From Aquila chrysaetos chrysaetos (Eukaryota; Chordata; Aves; Accipitriformes; Accipitridae): a stretch of DNA of 64,000 nucleotides. Within the stretch, counting starts at the first letter, position 1. Each line of letters starts with the position of its first letter. Where the stretch lies: positions 1,922,001 through 1,986,000 of the forward strand of contig NC_044024.1 in assembly GCF_900496995.4 (NCBI RefSeq), written 5' to 3'. Shown piece after piece: positions 10,800-24,310 of this stretch. The translations under genes and the position numbers were made by a program. The notes below the pieces were generated by a model. That model was not told the DNA's origin and ran no database searches. It was given only the letters and a program-made list of their open reading frames with translations.

Positions 10800-13427
10800 A
10801 AATAAAGCACCTGCGTGGCCACAGCTTTCACACCCCTGCCGAGTGGGTAGGTGACCACCTGGCTGAATTTTAAGGCCATTTTTTTTTCTGCCCCACCTGC
10901 GTTTCGATGGCTGTTTTGGGAGGAGTTTCTGCAGACCTGTGCGTTCTCTAGCTGAGCGAGGACAGGCAGGCTGGTTGCACGGTCCACCCAGATCGGATCC
11001 AAAGTGGGGAAATGGTGGCAGTTCGACAGCATCGTGGTGCGGGGGGCAAGTGAAAATGGGGCACACTGGCAGTGGGGCAGGAAGGTGCCCCACTAAAACC
11101 CTTGGTGTGCTTGGCTGGTTACTATGCACTGAGAAATTGCACCGGTGGAGGCAGATCTTTCCACCTTGGGGCAAGTCAGCTACTGAAAAATCCCCACCCA
11201 CGTGCTGCCGAGCCTCCAAGCAGTTTGCTGCTCACCTATTTAAAAAAACGGAGATTGCACATAAACGTGCTCGGTGCTGACTTCTACTTGCACTGGACCA
11301 ACATATGCACCAAATGAGATTTTTTTTCCTGCACTCAGGGGCAAACTTTGACCCTACGCTGTCCTGGAAGTGGTGGCATCGCCCTGCCTCCTGCAGAATC
11401 GGGGTGCAAAGGTGCAGCTGGGGTGATCTTGACCATTGACGCCCGGCAGAGCCATTGGGTCTGTCCCCGCAGCATCGTCAGCCCTGCAGCCCCCGTGTCC
11501 CTGCGGGGGACCAGGAGGAGCAGAGGTCTCTGCCAGCCCTTCCTCAGGATGGGAGGGTCACGCAGGCGGTGGATGCAGAGATGCTGTGGTGGCCAAGGAA
11601 TAGCTCTGACACTCCTCCGGGCCCCAGAAAAGGTGATTTTCTTCCATGTGATCCCAACTGACCTCTGGTAGTAACTCAATATTAAAGCTTTAGTTTCTCG
11701 TGGGAAATAACTATACTGAGTAAATACACTTCCTCAGAATTAAGAATTAAGTCCCAAAGTGGCAGGCACAAAAAAATGATAGTAACCAACAGATCCTGTA
11801 AATGCTGCTGTCTGCTCCCGGGATGTACATCTCTCCACGTCCTCCTGTTTCCACGGCACTTCCGTGGTATGGAGGTCACGCGAGGGGATCGCTCCCTGCC
11901 TGTCCATGCCCCTGCACGAGGGTCCCCAAGGCTGCTCCTGTCCACGGCCCTTTTTCTGCTCTGCAGGACATCCCATGCTGTTATTTAGGAGTGCTCAGTG
12001 TAGGAAGGAAACATTCTGGCTATAGGGCTCGCTCTCCCCAATCTGGCACAAAGTGGCATCCCACCACAGCATGAGGGCTGGGGAGAGCTGGGACAGATGG
12101 AGAGGAAGGCGTGCGAGAGAGGGAGAGCGGTTACTTCCAACCCTGCCTTCCACGCGAGCCCCTTGGACCCCGTGCCCCTGCTCGCGCGTGGGTCAGCACG
12201 GGCTCGTGGCTCTTTTCGGAGGGAAGGGCTCGGTGCAAGCATCGCTCGTGACGTCCTTCCAGCTCTTTGCTTTCTTGTAGGCTGCTTCTACATCTTCAAT
12301 TCTGGCACAACAGTGGGTGATAACATTTAACAAACCCCTATGGATGGTTGGGCAGTGACATCTGGTCTCCAGGGCTTCCCAAACTCTCCTTTTCACATTA
12401 ACAGGGAGTAAATCCCAGGTCAGTGTCAGCTGGGTGAGTGCCAGAGCCTTGGCCCGGGGCAGGGAACGGGCCCAGCAAGCGCAACCCAGAGGCACGCGGG
12501 TGCAAAGGGCTGAGCGTGTCCCTGCACCAGTGCCGAGGTGGGGAGATGGCATCCAGGCGCTGTGCTGGGAGAGCTGGAAGGGTGCGGAGCTGAGCAGCGG
12601 CTGGAGGAAGGCTGCTGGAGAGCACTACTTACACATTTTCCACGTCGAACCTTTTAAGTAAATGGCTTGGAATGAAATAAAAGCCACCGTGTCAATAACC
12701 TCATTATTGCTCTCTAGGAGTGAATCACAAATGAGATCAACAGTACACTGGAGCCTGCTCTCGTGGGAGGCAGGTGGATGACGGTCTCTTTGAAGACTGT
12801 GTTATGGCAGGTTCTGCCTGGGCTTCATGGCTTTGGTTTTGTACTTGCATGTTTTATTTAAGTGTCACTGCACTCAGCCACTGCAAGCTGCTATTCACCA
12901 TGCTCTTATCCTCCTTTCTTCACTGTTTTACATCACATAGGGAAAGCAAAGGCTCGGAGATGGGCTGAATATAATGACAAACCCCTTGTCCACCTGGCAC
13001 GGGAATTACAGTCCCATTACAGACCCACCTGGAGGTTTCACAATACCAAGCATTGCAGCTGTGCCTGCTTCCCCCAGCTGCAATGCCAGGTCACCTTTTC
13101 TTTCTTCTTGCTTGCATCTCGTCCACGCTGTTGTGTCCCAGAAGGTTTTTCTGCTGTGGGACCCAGGCAGTTTGTGTTTTCATTGTGGGTCCTTGGCACC
13201 TTCTCACACCCAGAACATGCAGACTTGCATTTCAGACAAAGCCATGGTGCTGTGGAGGTGGCAGTTCCTCTTTTGCACCACTCTCTGTGAACAGCGAAGG
13301 TGTGTGAGAAGTACGTACACCTCACTCATCTGCCCCTCCTGAGAGCCTTTCCTGCATTCCTCGCCTACCCCATGCACAGAAAAGCCTGCTCGCCTCCCAG
13401 GAGCCACGTGGCAGCTTATTAGGAACA
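10800..13427. other. Intergenic, no gene seen
   Basis: Moderately GC-rich sequence. Several open frames exist on both strands, but none has a recognisable domain or convincing exon boundaries. Confidence 0.5.
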
Positions 13428-13610
13428 GTCAAATCGTAGGATCAGGGGATCATTCAGGCTGGAGGGGACCTCAGCAGGTCTCTAGTCCAACCTCCTGCTC
13501 CAACCAGGCCAGGCGAGCTTGCTCAGGGCTTTATCTCACCTGGTCTTGAAGACTTTCCGGGATGGAGGTCCAAGGACCTCCAAGACTGGGCAACCAGCTG
13601 CACCGCTTGC
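13428..13610 (-). mobile_element. CR1 LINE 3'-end fragment
   Basis: On the minus strand it contains the CR1 terminal region: 'GGTTGGACTAGAGACCTGC', 'TGAGGTCCCCTCCAGCCTGA', then a degraded terminal repeat. Further from the 3' end are the 'TTGCTCAGGGC' and 'GTCTTGAAGAC' blocks typical of the CR1 3' region. It is old and diverged, with no coding potential left. The upstream edge near 13610 is approximate. Confidence 0.8.
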
Positions 13611-13669
13611 AATATCCTACGCTGCGAACCAGTTCTGTAGTTTGTTTTAGTTGTGGTGCACATTTTGGT

Positions 13670-13800
13670 ATTACTCCATTCTGCCATTCCTTCTGCTTTT
13701 TTTGGTACCTTTTTTTGCTATTCCTTCTGCTTTTTGCTATTCAGTTTTATTATTCCTTCTCCTTTTTTTTCATTGCTGTTCCTTCTTCTTTTCTTTTCTG
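13670..13800 (+). repeat. Degenerate pyrimidine-rich minisatellite
   Basis: The motif ATTCCTTCTGCTTTTT recurs about four times with drift (near 13685, 13715, 13750 and 13775), with TTTTGGTACC and TTTTGCT spacers. It forms a nearly pure T/C tract on the plus strand just before the purine-rich tract that follows. Confidence 0.65.
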
Positions 13801-14479
13801 CCCTTTACTCTCAAGAACAGGAAGATTTCTAGTTGCAAGGTCAGACTAAAGTTGCTGAGGGATCAAGGAAGCTGTTGCTGCTCCAAATGTGTGGGCAGAA
13901 GAGCCAGAGTTTTGGTGTGGGAAGGGTTTCCTCACCAGAATGCTAAGAGGAGGTCAAACTGCAGCTCTGATACAACGAGGCCAAGAAGACACGTGATATT
14001 TGATGGGGGCCAGGCATGGACTGCCTGGAGGGGCAGGACTGGAGCCCTCACTGAATATATCTGCGCTGTGAGAAGCTGGATGAACTCTTCTGTCCTCTGG
14101 GATGGGTGGCTGGAGGGTGGCTGGCCCTGACACCTCCACGCACCGGGGACCTCTGCGCTCCAGGGAAAGGCTGGATCCATGGCACGCAGACCCCGTGCCC
14201 TGAGAGAGGACAAAGCAGACCTCCTCGGCTGCGGGTGACCGTCCCCGGGGACGGCTGGCGATGCTTGGGGATGGTGACTTTGCTCCCCCAGTTTGTGCTA
14301 GGGAAGATCTTCAGGCCACTCGGTGCTGAGCGCTGCAGGGGAAATGCCATCAGTGTGGTGTCCCTCGCACACCACGTAAGGTCACCTCCTCGCTCTTCTT
14401 CCCCTGCTTGGTTTGTTAGAGCCTTCCTGTAAGCTGGAGTCCAGACCGAGCTAACATGTCACGGGGACTGACAATCTGA

Positions 14480-15330
14480 AGTCTCAAGAAGATGATACAG
14501 CGTAGGTTAGAGAAGGAGTTAGGAGGGGGAAGTGCAAATGATGGAGGAGATGGCAACAAGAACGTGCACGTACAAAGGCCAGGCGTGGACAGGGGGGATA
14601 CCCAGAGGGGGGTAAGGGAAGGGGAGGACTCCCCAAAGGAGCCTCTGGATGCATTGCCAGAGAAGTGGGTGTGAAGAAGACCCCCACAAAGCGATCCCCA
14701 TCATGTCTGGAGAATGAGGTTACACATTACCTCTCAAGAGCAGTCGGGCTTGCAGAATTAGCCCAGGCAGGACTAAGGGGATGGCGAGGCTTTAGGAAGA
14801 CCAGGTTCCTGATGTGGAGTGTGAGAACCTGTTCTTGGGGGCTGAGGATGGGTCAGGAGAAGAGGGACTGGGGTCTGTAGTGTGGGTGTGCTGTGGTGAA
14901 AGTGTGCGGAGTGATTAAGGGAAGGTGGCAGGATCAAGGATGGCTTTAACTCGTGCAGCAGCCAAGAGCACACTTGTGTCCTGGGGGGAGAGATCCTGCT
15001 TAGACACGGGAGCTCAAAGAAACAAGGGCTGGAGAAAAGGTAAGAAGCTGTAAATTCAGAGGAACATAAAGCAGAGGAGGATGAGGGGGCAGTGGTAGGC
15101 AAAAAGTTAGAAAACTACAGGAGAGACCTCAGTGTGAAAAAACACACAAGGGAGTGACAGAATCTGAAAGAAGAGGGAAACCCCTAAAAACTTCCATGAT
15201 GGGGGTGGGGATGGGGTGAAGGCTGGAGATGAAGAGATAAAGAAGAGGGAAGAGAGTTGTAGGGCGTTTTGGGAGAGGGATGGAGGTCAGCAAGGGAAGG
15301 TGGGCTGCACTTCAGGATTTGTGACTGGGA
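14480..15330 (+). other. Long purine-rich (G/A) tract
   Basis: For about 850 bases the plus strand is strongly biased to G and A, with many GGGAAGG, GGAGGA and GAAGAGGG stretches. No protein match is seen in either direction. It could be an old degraded GA-rich repeat, a strand-asymmetric transcribed region, or part of a non-coding RNA; the sequence does not decide. Confidence 0.5.
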
Positions 15331-18300
15331 GAGGAGAGCTGTAACCTGTCATTTCACTCCTAACGTGGCGTAAAGTGATTTCTGTGCTCTCCTTCAAAGA
15401 CGCTAGAAGTCTGGGCTAATTAAGTGACAATTTGAATTCTAGCTATACGAGGAAACCAGACTCAAAATATGTCTGGACAGGGTCATTTAGCTACATTAAT
15501 AAGACACACACATGCATGCCGAGGGGGGGAACCAGCCATCGGTCGGCAGATTCTTTGCACTGGGAGTTTCAGAGCACTTTAGAAAGCTGAGTGATGCGGC
15601 AGATGTTCACAGCCACCTTAACGATGCTAATTGCTGGCACTTCCCGTCTGTCAGCAGATCTCTGTGCGAGCGGTGGCTGTGTCGGAGGCATCAGCTCTTT
15701 CAGTGTTTCACCAGAGGAGCTTGCCTAGATAAGATACCTTTTGCCTCTGGGAACGATTTTCACTGATATAAAGGTGATTATTCATTAACAATAACACAAA
15801 TTTTAATGGCTTGGTAGACATCTGGAGGCTGAAGATTTGTTCTGATAGTCCTTAATATGAGCAATTTGATGCGTAGGCTGTAAATCAGTCTGATTCCCTT
15901 TTCGCAGGACAGTGGGATAAGGCACAATTTAGGGGTGTGGGCTTTGGAGATTGGTCTGGGACCATCCAAATCTAGAAAAAGCCTGATCATGCTTTAGGGT
16001 TAAGGTACGTTGCCACTTAGCACTGACTTACCCTCCATTGCCTTCTCCTCCTGCACCCAAATACCTGCAGCTCTAGTCAGACACCAGACTCAAAGATGTT
16101 GAGCCCTTCATTTAATGTCATAAATGTCTTATCAATCCAGCGCACTGGACTGCTTCTTCCTTTACTGCTGGAGTTTCAAGCAAACACCTAAATAGTTTGT
16201 AGCCTGGATGAAAAAGCTTTTCAGCTTTAGCAACTGCTTTTGCAGTGGCTATTTGAGAAGGAGAGATCAGAAAGCCAGCATTTCATGATAAAGTAAACAT
16301 CTTTTCAACATGTTGCTGTTTCTTTCCTCTCTTGGGACTTCCTAAAATAGGTTGTTTCTCTTTGAATCTTGTGTGAAAAGGGTGATAATCTCAACTTCAG
16401 TTCAGACTTGCTCAAAGTTATTTAGCATAGGCTGGACTGTGTGACATTGGGGAAGAACGGCCGGTGGCAATGTCACCTGCCAGATGCACTTTCTAGAGAA
16501 AAGCATGACCCTGGTGACGCCTGAGATCAGGAATCAAGACCTGGTCACAGCTCTGCCTGCTCTGACCTCGCTGGACTCCTCGCCAGCCCCAACCTGGAAA
16601 GTGCATAGCCGCGGTCCCTGCACTCTGCCGAGGGAGGACTCATCAACCCAGGCACGTCCTTCCCTTGATGTGGATGAAATAAAGCACATGAGAAAATCCA
16701 GGGACAAAAAGGAGGAATGGGGCACTGAAAGCATTTGGTGTGGGTTAATGAAGGGAGCACACTGGTACGGTGCCCCTGGACCTAGCAGGTACGGGGGGCA
16801 CTCCCATTGCAAAGGAATGGGAAAGTTGCAGAGAAATGGAGGTTTGGAGATGTCACCTGAGTGTGAGAGGAGATGAAGTCTTTTTTTATGCAATGATTTC
16901 TGTGCCTTGATGTCTGACAGCCCGTAGTCATTCTGAAACAAGCAGCTTTTGCTTTGTGCCCATGCGGGAGCTGCTCAGCCAGGGTCATCCCCTCCATTTC
17001 TGAGCAGCAGCGAGGCCGAAGACAGCGAGCCAGGTTGGCTGAGTCAGTGTGTTTGGGGGCAGAAAACCATGCCGAGAAATGATGGCATCAGCGGCCAGAG
17101 TCAGATGGGTATGCCTCCCTCCTTCTTCGTCAAGCTTGCAAATATAATGCCTTATTTGGAAAAGTAATTTCTGCTTCTTGCCAAGGATGTGCAATCCCTT
17201 TTCTGCTCTGTTCTCGCTATAACAGTTCCTGTGAGGGCTCCCACCTGGGAGGACCTGTATCTCCAGGGCACCATCCCTTCTTGTCACCTAGACCCTACAG
17301 GATGTGTCTCCGTTTATTCCCTGGACCTGGCACAGAGACTTGACATCACAGTTCCAGCACTGGCCCTGTCTTCCACCTGGTTTTTAGGAACTGATGTTAA
17401 TATGCATGGCCCTTACTGGCAGCTGTGAGAAGCTGCTCCATCGCAGCCATAGGAGACCAATGAAGCTCCCCATTCCCCTGATTTCTGTGGGAGAAGAATG
17501 GAGCTGAGGAGCTTTCTGTGAAGAAAACCTCATCCCTTGCCACTCTCTCAGATCATGAAGCCGTTGATCGTATCCTACTGCAAATACAATCTTTTTAACT
17601 AGCTGCTGTGGAAAAGAGGACTGAGAGAAGATGCAAAGCTGGATGAGATGGTAGGACATCTTCAGCATTGTCTCTAGTTAGCATTTTTTGGAGTAAAGCA
17701 CTTGCTCTCCTGAGACAAATGAAATAAATTACTACCAGGAATGACTGCAAGGACAGCGTTCAGCAATCCCATCACTGTTAGCCTAAATAGTTGGAAAATC
17801 GTGTTATTCTTTCACAGAAACAAATCTCTCTTCACAAAAGGAGGTGGTTAATGGGGATGGCTGACTAATCTGGGAAATGACAGAAGACATCAGCCAGGGA
17901 ACAATGTTGTTTCTGTTTCATCGAAGAAGACGGGGTTCATGTGGTTTCCACTCAAAACGCAAACCAAGAGGTGAGAGTTTGTGCTGCCTTTTCTGAGAAG
18001 CGGAGCAGAGCGCGTGGCCCCCACCGCAGAGGTATTGGGTACGGGTACGGGCACAGGTACGGGGCTGCCCACGCTGCCCCAGGCACCCTGGGGTGCTGCA
18101 GGAGGGCTTCGTGGTGTTCCTGCAGCTGGGTGCACTTCCACTCTCCCCTAGACTGACCCACACCTGGGTTTGGAGAGGTCTTTGGGACAGGGAGCAGTAA
18201 CTTCAGGGTCTTCTACTAGGGAAAATTTCTGGAAGTAGGGCCGTTAGGGACCCTTTAACCTGCTCCGATCCTTTCACCTTGTGCAAAAATGAAAGGATGG

Positions 18301-19691
18301 GCTTGTCAGGCCAAAACCTCAGACGAGGACCCAGAGACATCCTGTCGCTGTGGTTTGGCTGGTGAAGGACCTCAGCAAGCCATGGGACCTGGCCCACGTG
18401 CAATCAGCCGATCATGCTCCATACAAGTACACTACACATGTGCTTGTAAAAGATAAGATTTGAATTTTTACCTTTCTGCAGGGGTTATGGGATTGGCTTT
18501 ACCAGATGCCGAACACCTCCGGCTCTTGTCGTCTTTGACGGCAGGCAGGGATTCCTGGTGACTTGCAGGTTGGCACCCTGAGTCCCTTGTGTGGTTAACC
18601 ACCTTAGAAAAGAGAAAAGTTAGAGATAGCATGATGACTTTTGGACTGCTGATTTGAAAAGCTGGATTTCCTCGGGGTTTTTTATGGTTCCAACATGTCA
18701 ACCTGTAATAAATAGAATAGCCACGCTGTCAGGAGATGCTGTCCTGATAGAGCCGGTTGCTGCTTCCTCTTCCTGTTTTGTACATGTAACAAGGGGTGCT
18801 TCAGTAGATGGGTGAGATACAGCTTTCTTTAAGCTGTATTTCCATTATTTCACAAGTCACGCTGCAGGCATAGCAGTCAAGAAATGAGAAACGTCCAGTG
18901 TCGCTTTGTGGATGACATGTTTTCAGGCAAAAGCAGTAGAATGTTTTCCCGTTCCTGGAGGCTTCATTTATCAGGAGCTGAGAAATTATATTAATTCTCC
19001 TGGTTTTGTTAGAACTGATGTGAAATCTGTATTCTATGCAAATCTGTCCAAAGTATTCTATCATTCTAATACTTTTTTCCAGAATGGGACAGACCTAAGG
19101 TGCATTTATTGGTGCTTAGACTGGAACTGAGCATGAGGGTCTTTGCAGATCAGCAGTGACTTTAGGCTTTATAATCAGGGTTACTGGGAGTCTGTCCGGG
19201 TAATCTTAACTAGCATTTACTTTCAAACTGACAAAAGGTTGTGCTTTGATTTTCTAGTTTTGTTTCAGATACTGACACTAGCTTTATTGCTTCTTACCAC
19301 TTCTTTTGTAAAAAAATATTCTGACATACAAGTTTTTAAAAATAAAAATAGTCTATCAGAGATTTTGTCACAGTTTTTTCCCACCCACAATAGTAATTAA
19401 ATTATTTTTAAAAATTACTTAGTATTTTAATTCTCTGATGTTCATTTTTTGATAGCAGACTTTTCTGATTACATAAACTACCAGGGTTCTTTTTCTCTGG
19501 AAGATGAGAAAACAAACTTGTCCCTGGAAAATTCAACAGTAAACAAGATATTTCCATGGAGAAATTTTGATCCACAAAGCCAGAAATAGTATATGCAAGT
19601 TGGCTTTCTTTTTTTGGAAAGGGAATGGAATAAAGATCATGAATATATGTGAATTTATGGCACCAGAAGTATTTCAGGGCTTATATCACTT
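15331..19691. other. Intergenic, no gene seen
   Basis: No recognisable coding exon. A short GGTACG-type repeat (about 18037-18063) and AT-rich stretches near 19.3-19.6 kb are the only local features noticed. Confidence 0.5.
19687..19691. repeat. Target-site duplication of solo LTR, left copy
   Basis: CACTT directly abuts the LTR and matches the copy at 20232-20236 exactly. Five bases is a usual duplication length for several bird endogenous retroviruses. Confidence 0.85.
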
Positions 19692-20231
19692 TGTTGTGGT
19701 CTAATTCCAGCCAGCAACTCAGTGCCGTGCAGCTGCTTGCTCACTCCCCCCTGCAGTGGGATGGGGAGGAGAATCAGAAAAAAAAGTAAAACTCATGAGT
19801 TGAGATAAAGACAGTTCAATAGGACAGAAAGGAAGAAAATAAAATTAATAATAATATAAAAATTCAAATATACAAATGCAATTTCTCACCACGTGCCGAC
19901 CGATGCCCAGTTAGCTCCTGAGCAGCAATCCCTCCCCCAGGAAACTCCTCCCCAGTTTATATACTGGACATGACGTCACATGGTATGGAATATTCCTTTG
20001 GCCAGTTTGGGTCAGCTGTCCTGGCTGTGTCCCCTCCCAACTTCTTGTGCTCCTCCAGCCTTCTTGCTGGCTGGGCATGAGAAGCTGAAAAATCCTTGAC
20101 TTAGTCTAACCATTACTTAGCAACAGCTGAAAACATCAGTGTGTTATCAACATTCTTCTCATACTAAATCTAAAACACTATATCAGCTATTAGAAAGAAA
20201 ATTAACTTTATTCCAGCTGAAACCAGGACAC
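19692..20231 (-). mobile_element. Solo LTR of an endogenous retrovirus
   Basis: A 540-base element beginning TGTCCTGGTTTCAGCTGG on the minus strand and ending in ACCACAACA, so it has the TG...CA termini of an LTR. It carries a TATATAAAC box (minus strand, plus coordinates 19955-19963) with a perfect CRE-like TGACGTCA upstream (19971-19978), giving a recognisable U3 promoter. It is flanked by identical CACTT duplications. No gag, pol or env sequence adjoins it, so it is most likely the remnant of recombination between two LTRs. I recognise the sequence type as a common bird LTR, probably ERVL-like; the exact family needs a repeat library. Confidence 0.9.
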
Positions 20232-20236
20232 ACTTG
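20232..20236. repeat. Target-site duplication of solo LTR, right copy
   Basis: CACTT immediately follows the LTR and is identical to the left copy. Confidence 0.85.
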
Positions 20237-23220
20237 GAAATTTTTAAAAATCTAAACTGAAAGGCAAATTCATGTGCATTACTGAATCTTAACATCGATA
20301 ATAGAGACACTTTAAAATTAACTAAACCTGTATTTATCTAGTGCATCATTTGATATACTTTGCTGTTATGTATTTGGGAATGGCCAGATAATATCTATGA
20401 CACAATATAAGTCAAGTAAATTATCACAGAACATCAGAGATCATGTTAATCTACTGGTATTTGAATAAGATTTTAGGCCCTGATGACTGGCTTCCAGCCG
20501 AGGCTTTTCTGAGGAAATACCCATCAAGATACAAACCCCTACCCTTCAACAGAACAGTTCCACGTCAGCTGTACAAATACACCCACGTGGAAGTCAGACG
20601 CAGATTTTCCTTAGCGCTAGATTGCCCCCTGCTAGGGCTGCTTCAGGGACTTTAACACGGCGTTCAAACCCCCGTGGTCCGTACGCTCCGTTTTCAGGAG
20701 GTGTCCGGGATGCCGACCAAGCCCCGGAGCATCCCTCGGGCTCCCCGGGGCTGTGGGATGGAGTCCTGCGCACCAGCCGAGGCCGTCGGCCGCTTCCCGG
20801 GGGCCATCCCTGGAGCTCCGCAGGGATCGGCACTTTGTGATTTACACCTCTGGAAAAGCTGGTCATTTAAAATGGCCTGATTTGCCAAAGTTGTTTGGGG
20901 TTTTCGTTTTTTTTGATTAAGAAGAAATACCAGGTCAGCTAAAACCTGCAAAATTAATCTTTGCTGATTAAACATACACCACCGTGGGCTTAACCCTTCA
21001 ATTACTTCCTTTAACTACCAGCATCTTTCCATTTTATCAGGGTTGGACCTACGCTAATCTGTTCTTACTCGCAGTTTTACCCTAGAAAGACACGGGAAAC
21101 TCAAGGATATGACTGGCTAAGCTGGTTCCCAGGAGAAAACTCATTCTTCAAGTCCTACACATGAACTACCAGGACAACCCGTGGTAAATAGCCTGGTGTG
21201 CCTGGAAGCTCTGCACACGAAGGTTATTTTGCCCTATTGTAGATGCTGGGAAGAGAGGCCAGTTGTCTCCACTGGATGTAGGTCACTACGTGACCCGGAC
21301 AGTCAGCAGCGGGAAGAGGAGCTGTAAGCATCCTGCTTGCCTTAAGCAGAGGCTTGGAGAAGGGACATGGGACCAGAACCGTGGTGTCCAGCCTTCTGCG
21401 TGCCCGTGTGTGTGCACATGCATGCTGGTCCACAACCTGGAATCAACATGAGCTTGAGGGAGCATCACCGTGTTTCAGAAGGGTCATCATGCATCTGCTC
21501 TTCTGGCTCTCAGAAACTTTGCAGGCACTCCACACCCGAGATGTGCCGCATTGCCAGGGAGCAGTGACTGGAGTACTTCTGGGATAAAGGCAGGCTCTGA
21601 GTAACAAGCCAGCATCATTTTGCTGCAGCGTTGTGTTGGTTTTTTGGTGTGCCAATCCACAGAATGGCTTCTGCCACCGAGATCTGCCCTGTGACTACAT
21701 GCACTGGCTCCGCGTCCAGTGTAAGCGGTCTCTACTGTTTCATTTGACACTTCCCTTTTTAATTTGCAATTGCTGCAGTGCTTTACGTGGCAGACGTTTA
21801 AATGAAGAGAGTAGTTAACGGTCCCTAGCTTCTGTACTCTGATCTCAACTTGCGACAGATATGGAACAGAGAACATCTTCACTGTTTTGTGCAAAGAGCA
21901 TCTTGCTTATTATTTCTTCTTAGGATAATATCCCTTGATTTCTGAACTATATTTAGGTAATTTGAATAATCTGTATCAGGAGGATGATGCTGTTACTGAC
22001 TGGTTCATACAAGGAAAGCCCCATGTCCATGTCTAAGCTGAGATCACTTGCTGGGCATTCTTGGAGTTCAGCAGCCCTGGGATTCTAATGTCTGCAAAGA
22101 CACTAACTGGCACAGGTATTAGAGGGACCCTGCATGAAGGGGGAGAGAAATAAGGTCTTAAAAGTTTATCATTAAAAAGAAAAGCAAAACCAACACAGCA
22201 AAAGCCTAATCAAGCTCTCAGAGAAGGGAGGAAGCAGGCTGCAAGCCGTGCTGATCGTTAAACACACCCCTCCATGCCTGTGCAGAGGGGTTTATCAACC
22301 AGTGAAAATATCAGGGCAGCTAATACCTACTTGAACAGAAAAAGACCAAAACAATCAACTTTGAATCAAAGTAAACTGTAGCATGTAATGGCAGCATAAC
22401 AACAAATAAACATTTTGCCTCGTCTAACAACTAATGCAAGGTTGGGGTATGCAATTCTATGGTGAGAATTTAAGTCAACAAAAACTGAGACATTCAGCAT
22501 GAGAATGATCAATACAGATCATCAGATATGCGAAGTAATTTGGTTAAAATCACCAGTGGAAATAGTATTAGAAATTTCCTGTTCTTTGAGCATTTGAGTG
22601 CTCAACTTGTTGGTTGTTTTTTTTTCCTTTTTTGATTTAAAAAGAAAAATGTCAAAAGAAACCCCCCTGATGAAATATGACATACTTAAGTAGGCTCTTT
22701 GTTCAAATCTGATATTCAGATAAGGGGACCCTGTATACCAGGAATCTGAGAAAAGATGCTCTTACAACTACCGGTGTCCACCTACAACACTTTCATATTT
22801 CAGCTTCTAGAACAGATAGCAGAAGATATCATGAGGAAGTTTTATGTAATAGTAGAAGTTTGGGCTTTAATAGTTACATCCTCTTATTTCCTGAATGTCA
22901 CTGGTGGAACTGCCTGAAAAGAATTCACGTTCTCGGTCAGAGAGATGAGTTGTATGGCATATACCCCCACACTGAGCTGCTTTTGCTCTCATCCAGTTGT
23001 TACCCACTGCCTCAAAAGTTCCCATACTTCTGTCCCATGCTTTCCTCTTGGATTTAATTAGGTGTGGTCTCAGCCCCCTAACAATGTGCCTGGTTCAGGC
23101 TGGCCATAATCTTCTGATCAGCCCCAAAAGTGCCTTCCCCAGGCTGTGAATCAAGCCCTTCAATTATATAACTTGCTGCTCTCTGCGGCTCCTCTTATCT
23201 GATCTGCTGAGGAGTGGGTG

Positions 23221-23252
<32 letters not shown>

Positions 23253-24242
23253 CAACCCTCACTAGAGAAGGATATGACTGTTTTTCTGCCACGATTCAAC
23301 TATTTTGTGCATTGATGCTGTCTGCAGGATGAGAAGTTGATTTTGGCTTTTACTGAGCGAGCTAATTATCATGTAGGGCATACATTTGTAGATTTAAGAA
23401 TCTCTCTAAAAGAGAAGAAAAATGAACTAAAGAGGATCACAATTTTCCTTCCCTTATGCTTCCTCCTTGCTCAGCTCCATGTGTAGCCACCAGTCCCTGG
23501 TTAAAACACTTGTTCTCCACTGAACTTAAAACCAGGGGATTTTACAGAAGGTGTTGTGTAAGCATCTGCCAAAGGGCACCTGCAAGAGTTTTCATGAACG
23601 GGTATTTGCTCTAGATTAGCTCAAAAGCAGTCGGTGTTCTGATTTCCACCCACAATGAAAAAATGCTACCAGCCCAGTCCAGCCCAGCTGTAACTGTCCT
23701 GCTGCTCCGGCGAAGGCAGCGCCGCCTGCTCCCCCACGGTACTCCTGGGAGAAAGCATCACCGCTCGGTCCCCAGCTGAAATAGTGATGGGCTGCTCACG
23801 CTCGATGGGCACTCAGCGAGCGCTCCGTGGGGCACGAGTGCGCGATACCAGCACAATCTCAAGCCTTTGTGGGAAACAGGAATTGCAGAAATCGGGAAAA
23901 AATTGTGATGTCTTTCACATCCGGGGCTTGTGTAAAGCACAAAGCACAAATCACAAAGGAGACCAGATTAGTCCTGTTATGTATCTGGTCCTGGGACAGA
24001 CAACTGCAGCCTCCAAAGCTGCCCATCAGGAACCTTCTACGCACGTTAAATTCCCATCACGCAGAAAGCCTACGCGGACAGACGACGTAAGATAACTTTC
24101 CATTGACTGCAGTGGAAGACGTCTTGCTGTCCCAACGATGGAGTGAGGGTGTCCTCCTTCCAACCGAGCATAAGCTCTGTTTAGTACACGTGCTCAAATT
24201 GTCCTTTACAGACCATGCACATAAAATGCCATGAATATGCTT
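20237..24242. other. Intergenic, no gene seen
   Basis: No recognisable gene. A T11-A20 run at 23221-23251 can fold back on itself. A CpG-richer patch occurs around 20620-20830, but it has no convincing exon. Confidence 0.5.
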
Positions 24243-24310
24243 TAGAATAGAATAGTTCAGTTGGAACTGATCATTTAGTCCAACTGAAACTACCAGGTGT
24301 CTTCCTCAGC
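24243..24310 (-). mobile_element. CR1 LINE 3'-end fragment
   Basis: On the minus strand 'AGTTGGACTAAATGATCAG', 'TTCCAACTGAACTATTCTA' and 'TTCTA' match the CR1 3' terminus in diverged form. Only the last 60-70 bases can be recognised. Confidence 0.7.

Noticed and set aside
10319-11219. Open frames of 184 and 295 codons on opposite strands over the CpG island
   Set aside because: They are Pro-, Gly- and Arg-rich products of C/G runs, overlap each other on both strands, and show no domain; high GC removes stop codons by chance.
13651-14130. A 159-codon frame starting in Phe/Leu/Ser-rich sequence that looks membrane-like
   Set aside because: The hydrophobic stretch comes from the T/C-rich tandem repeat, and the rest has no pattern.
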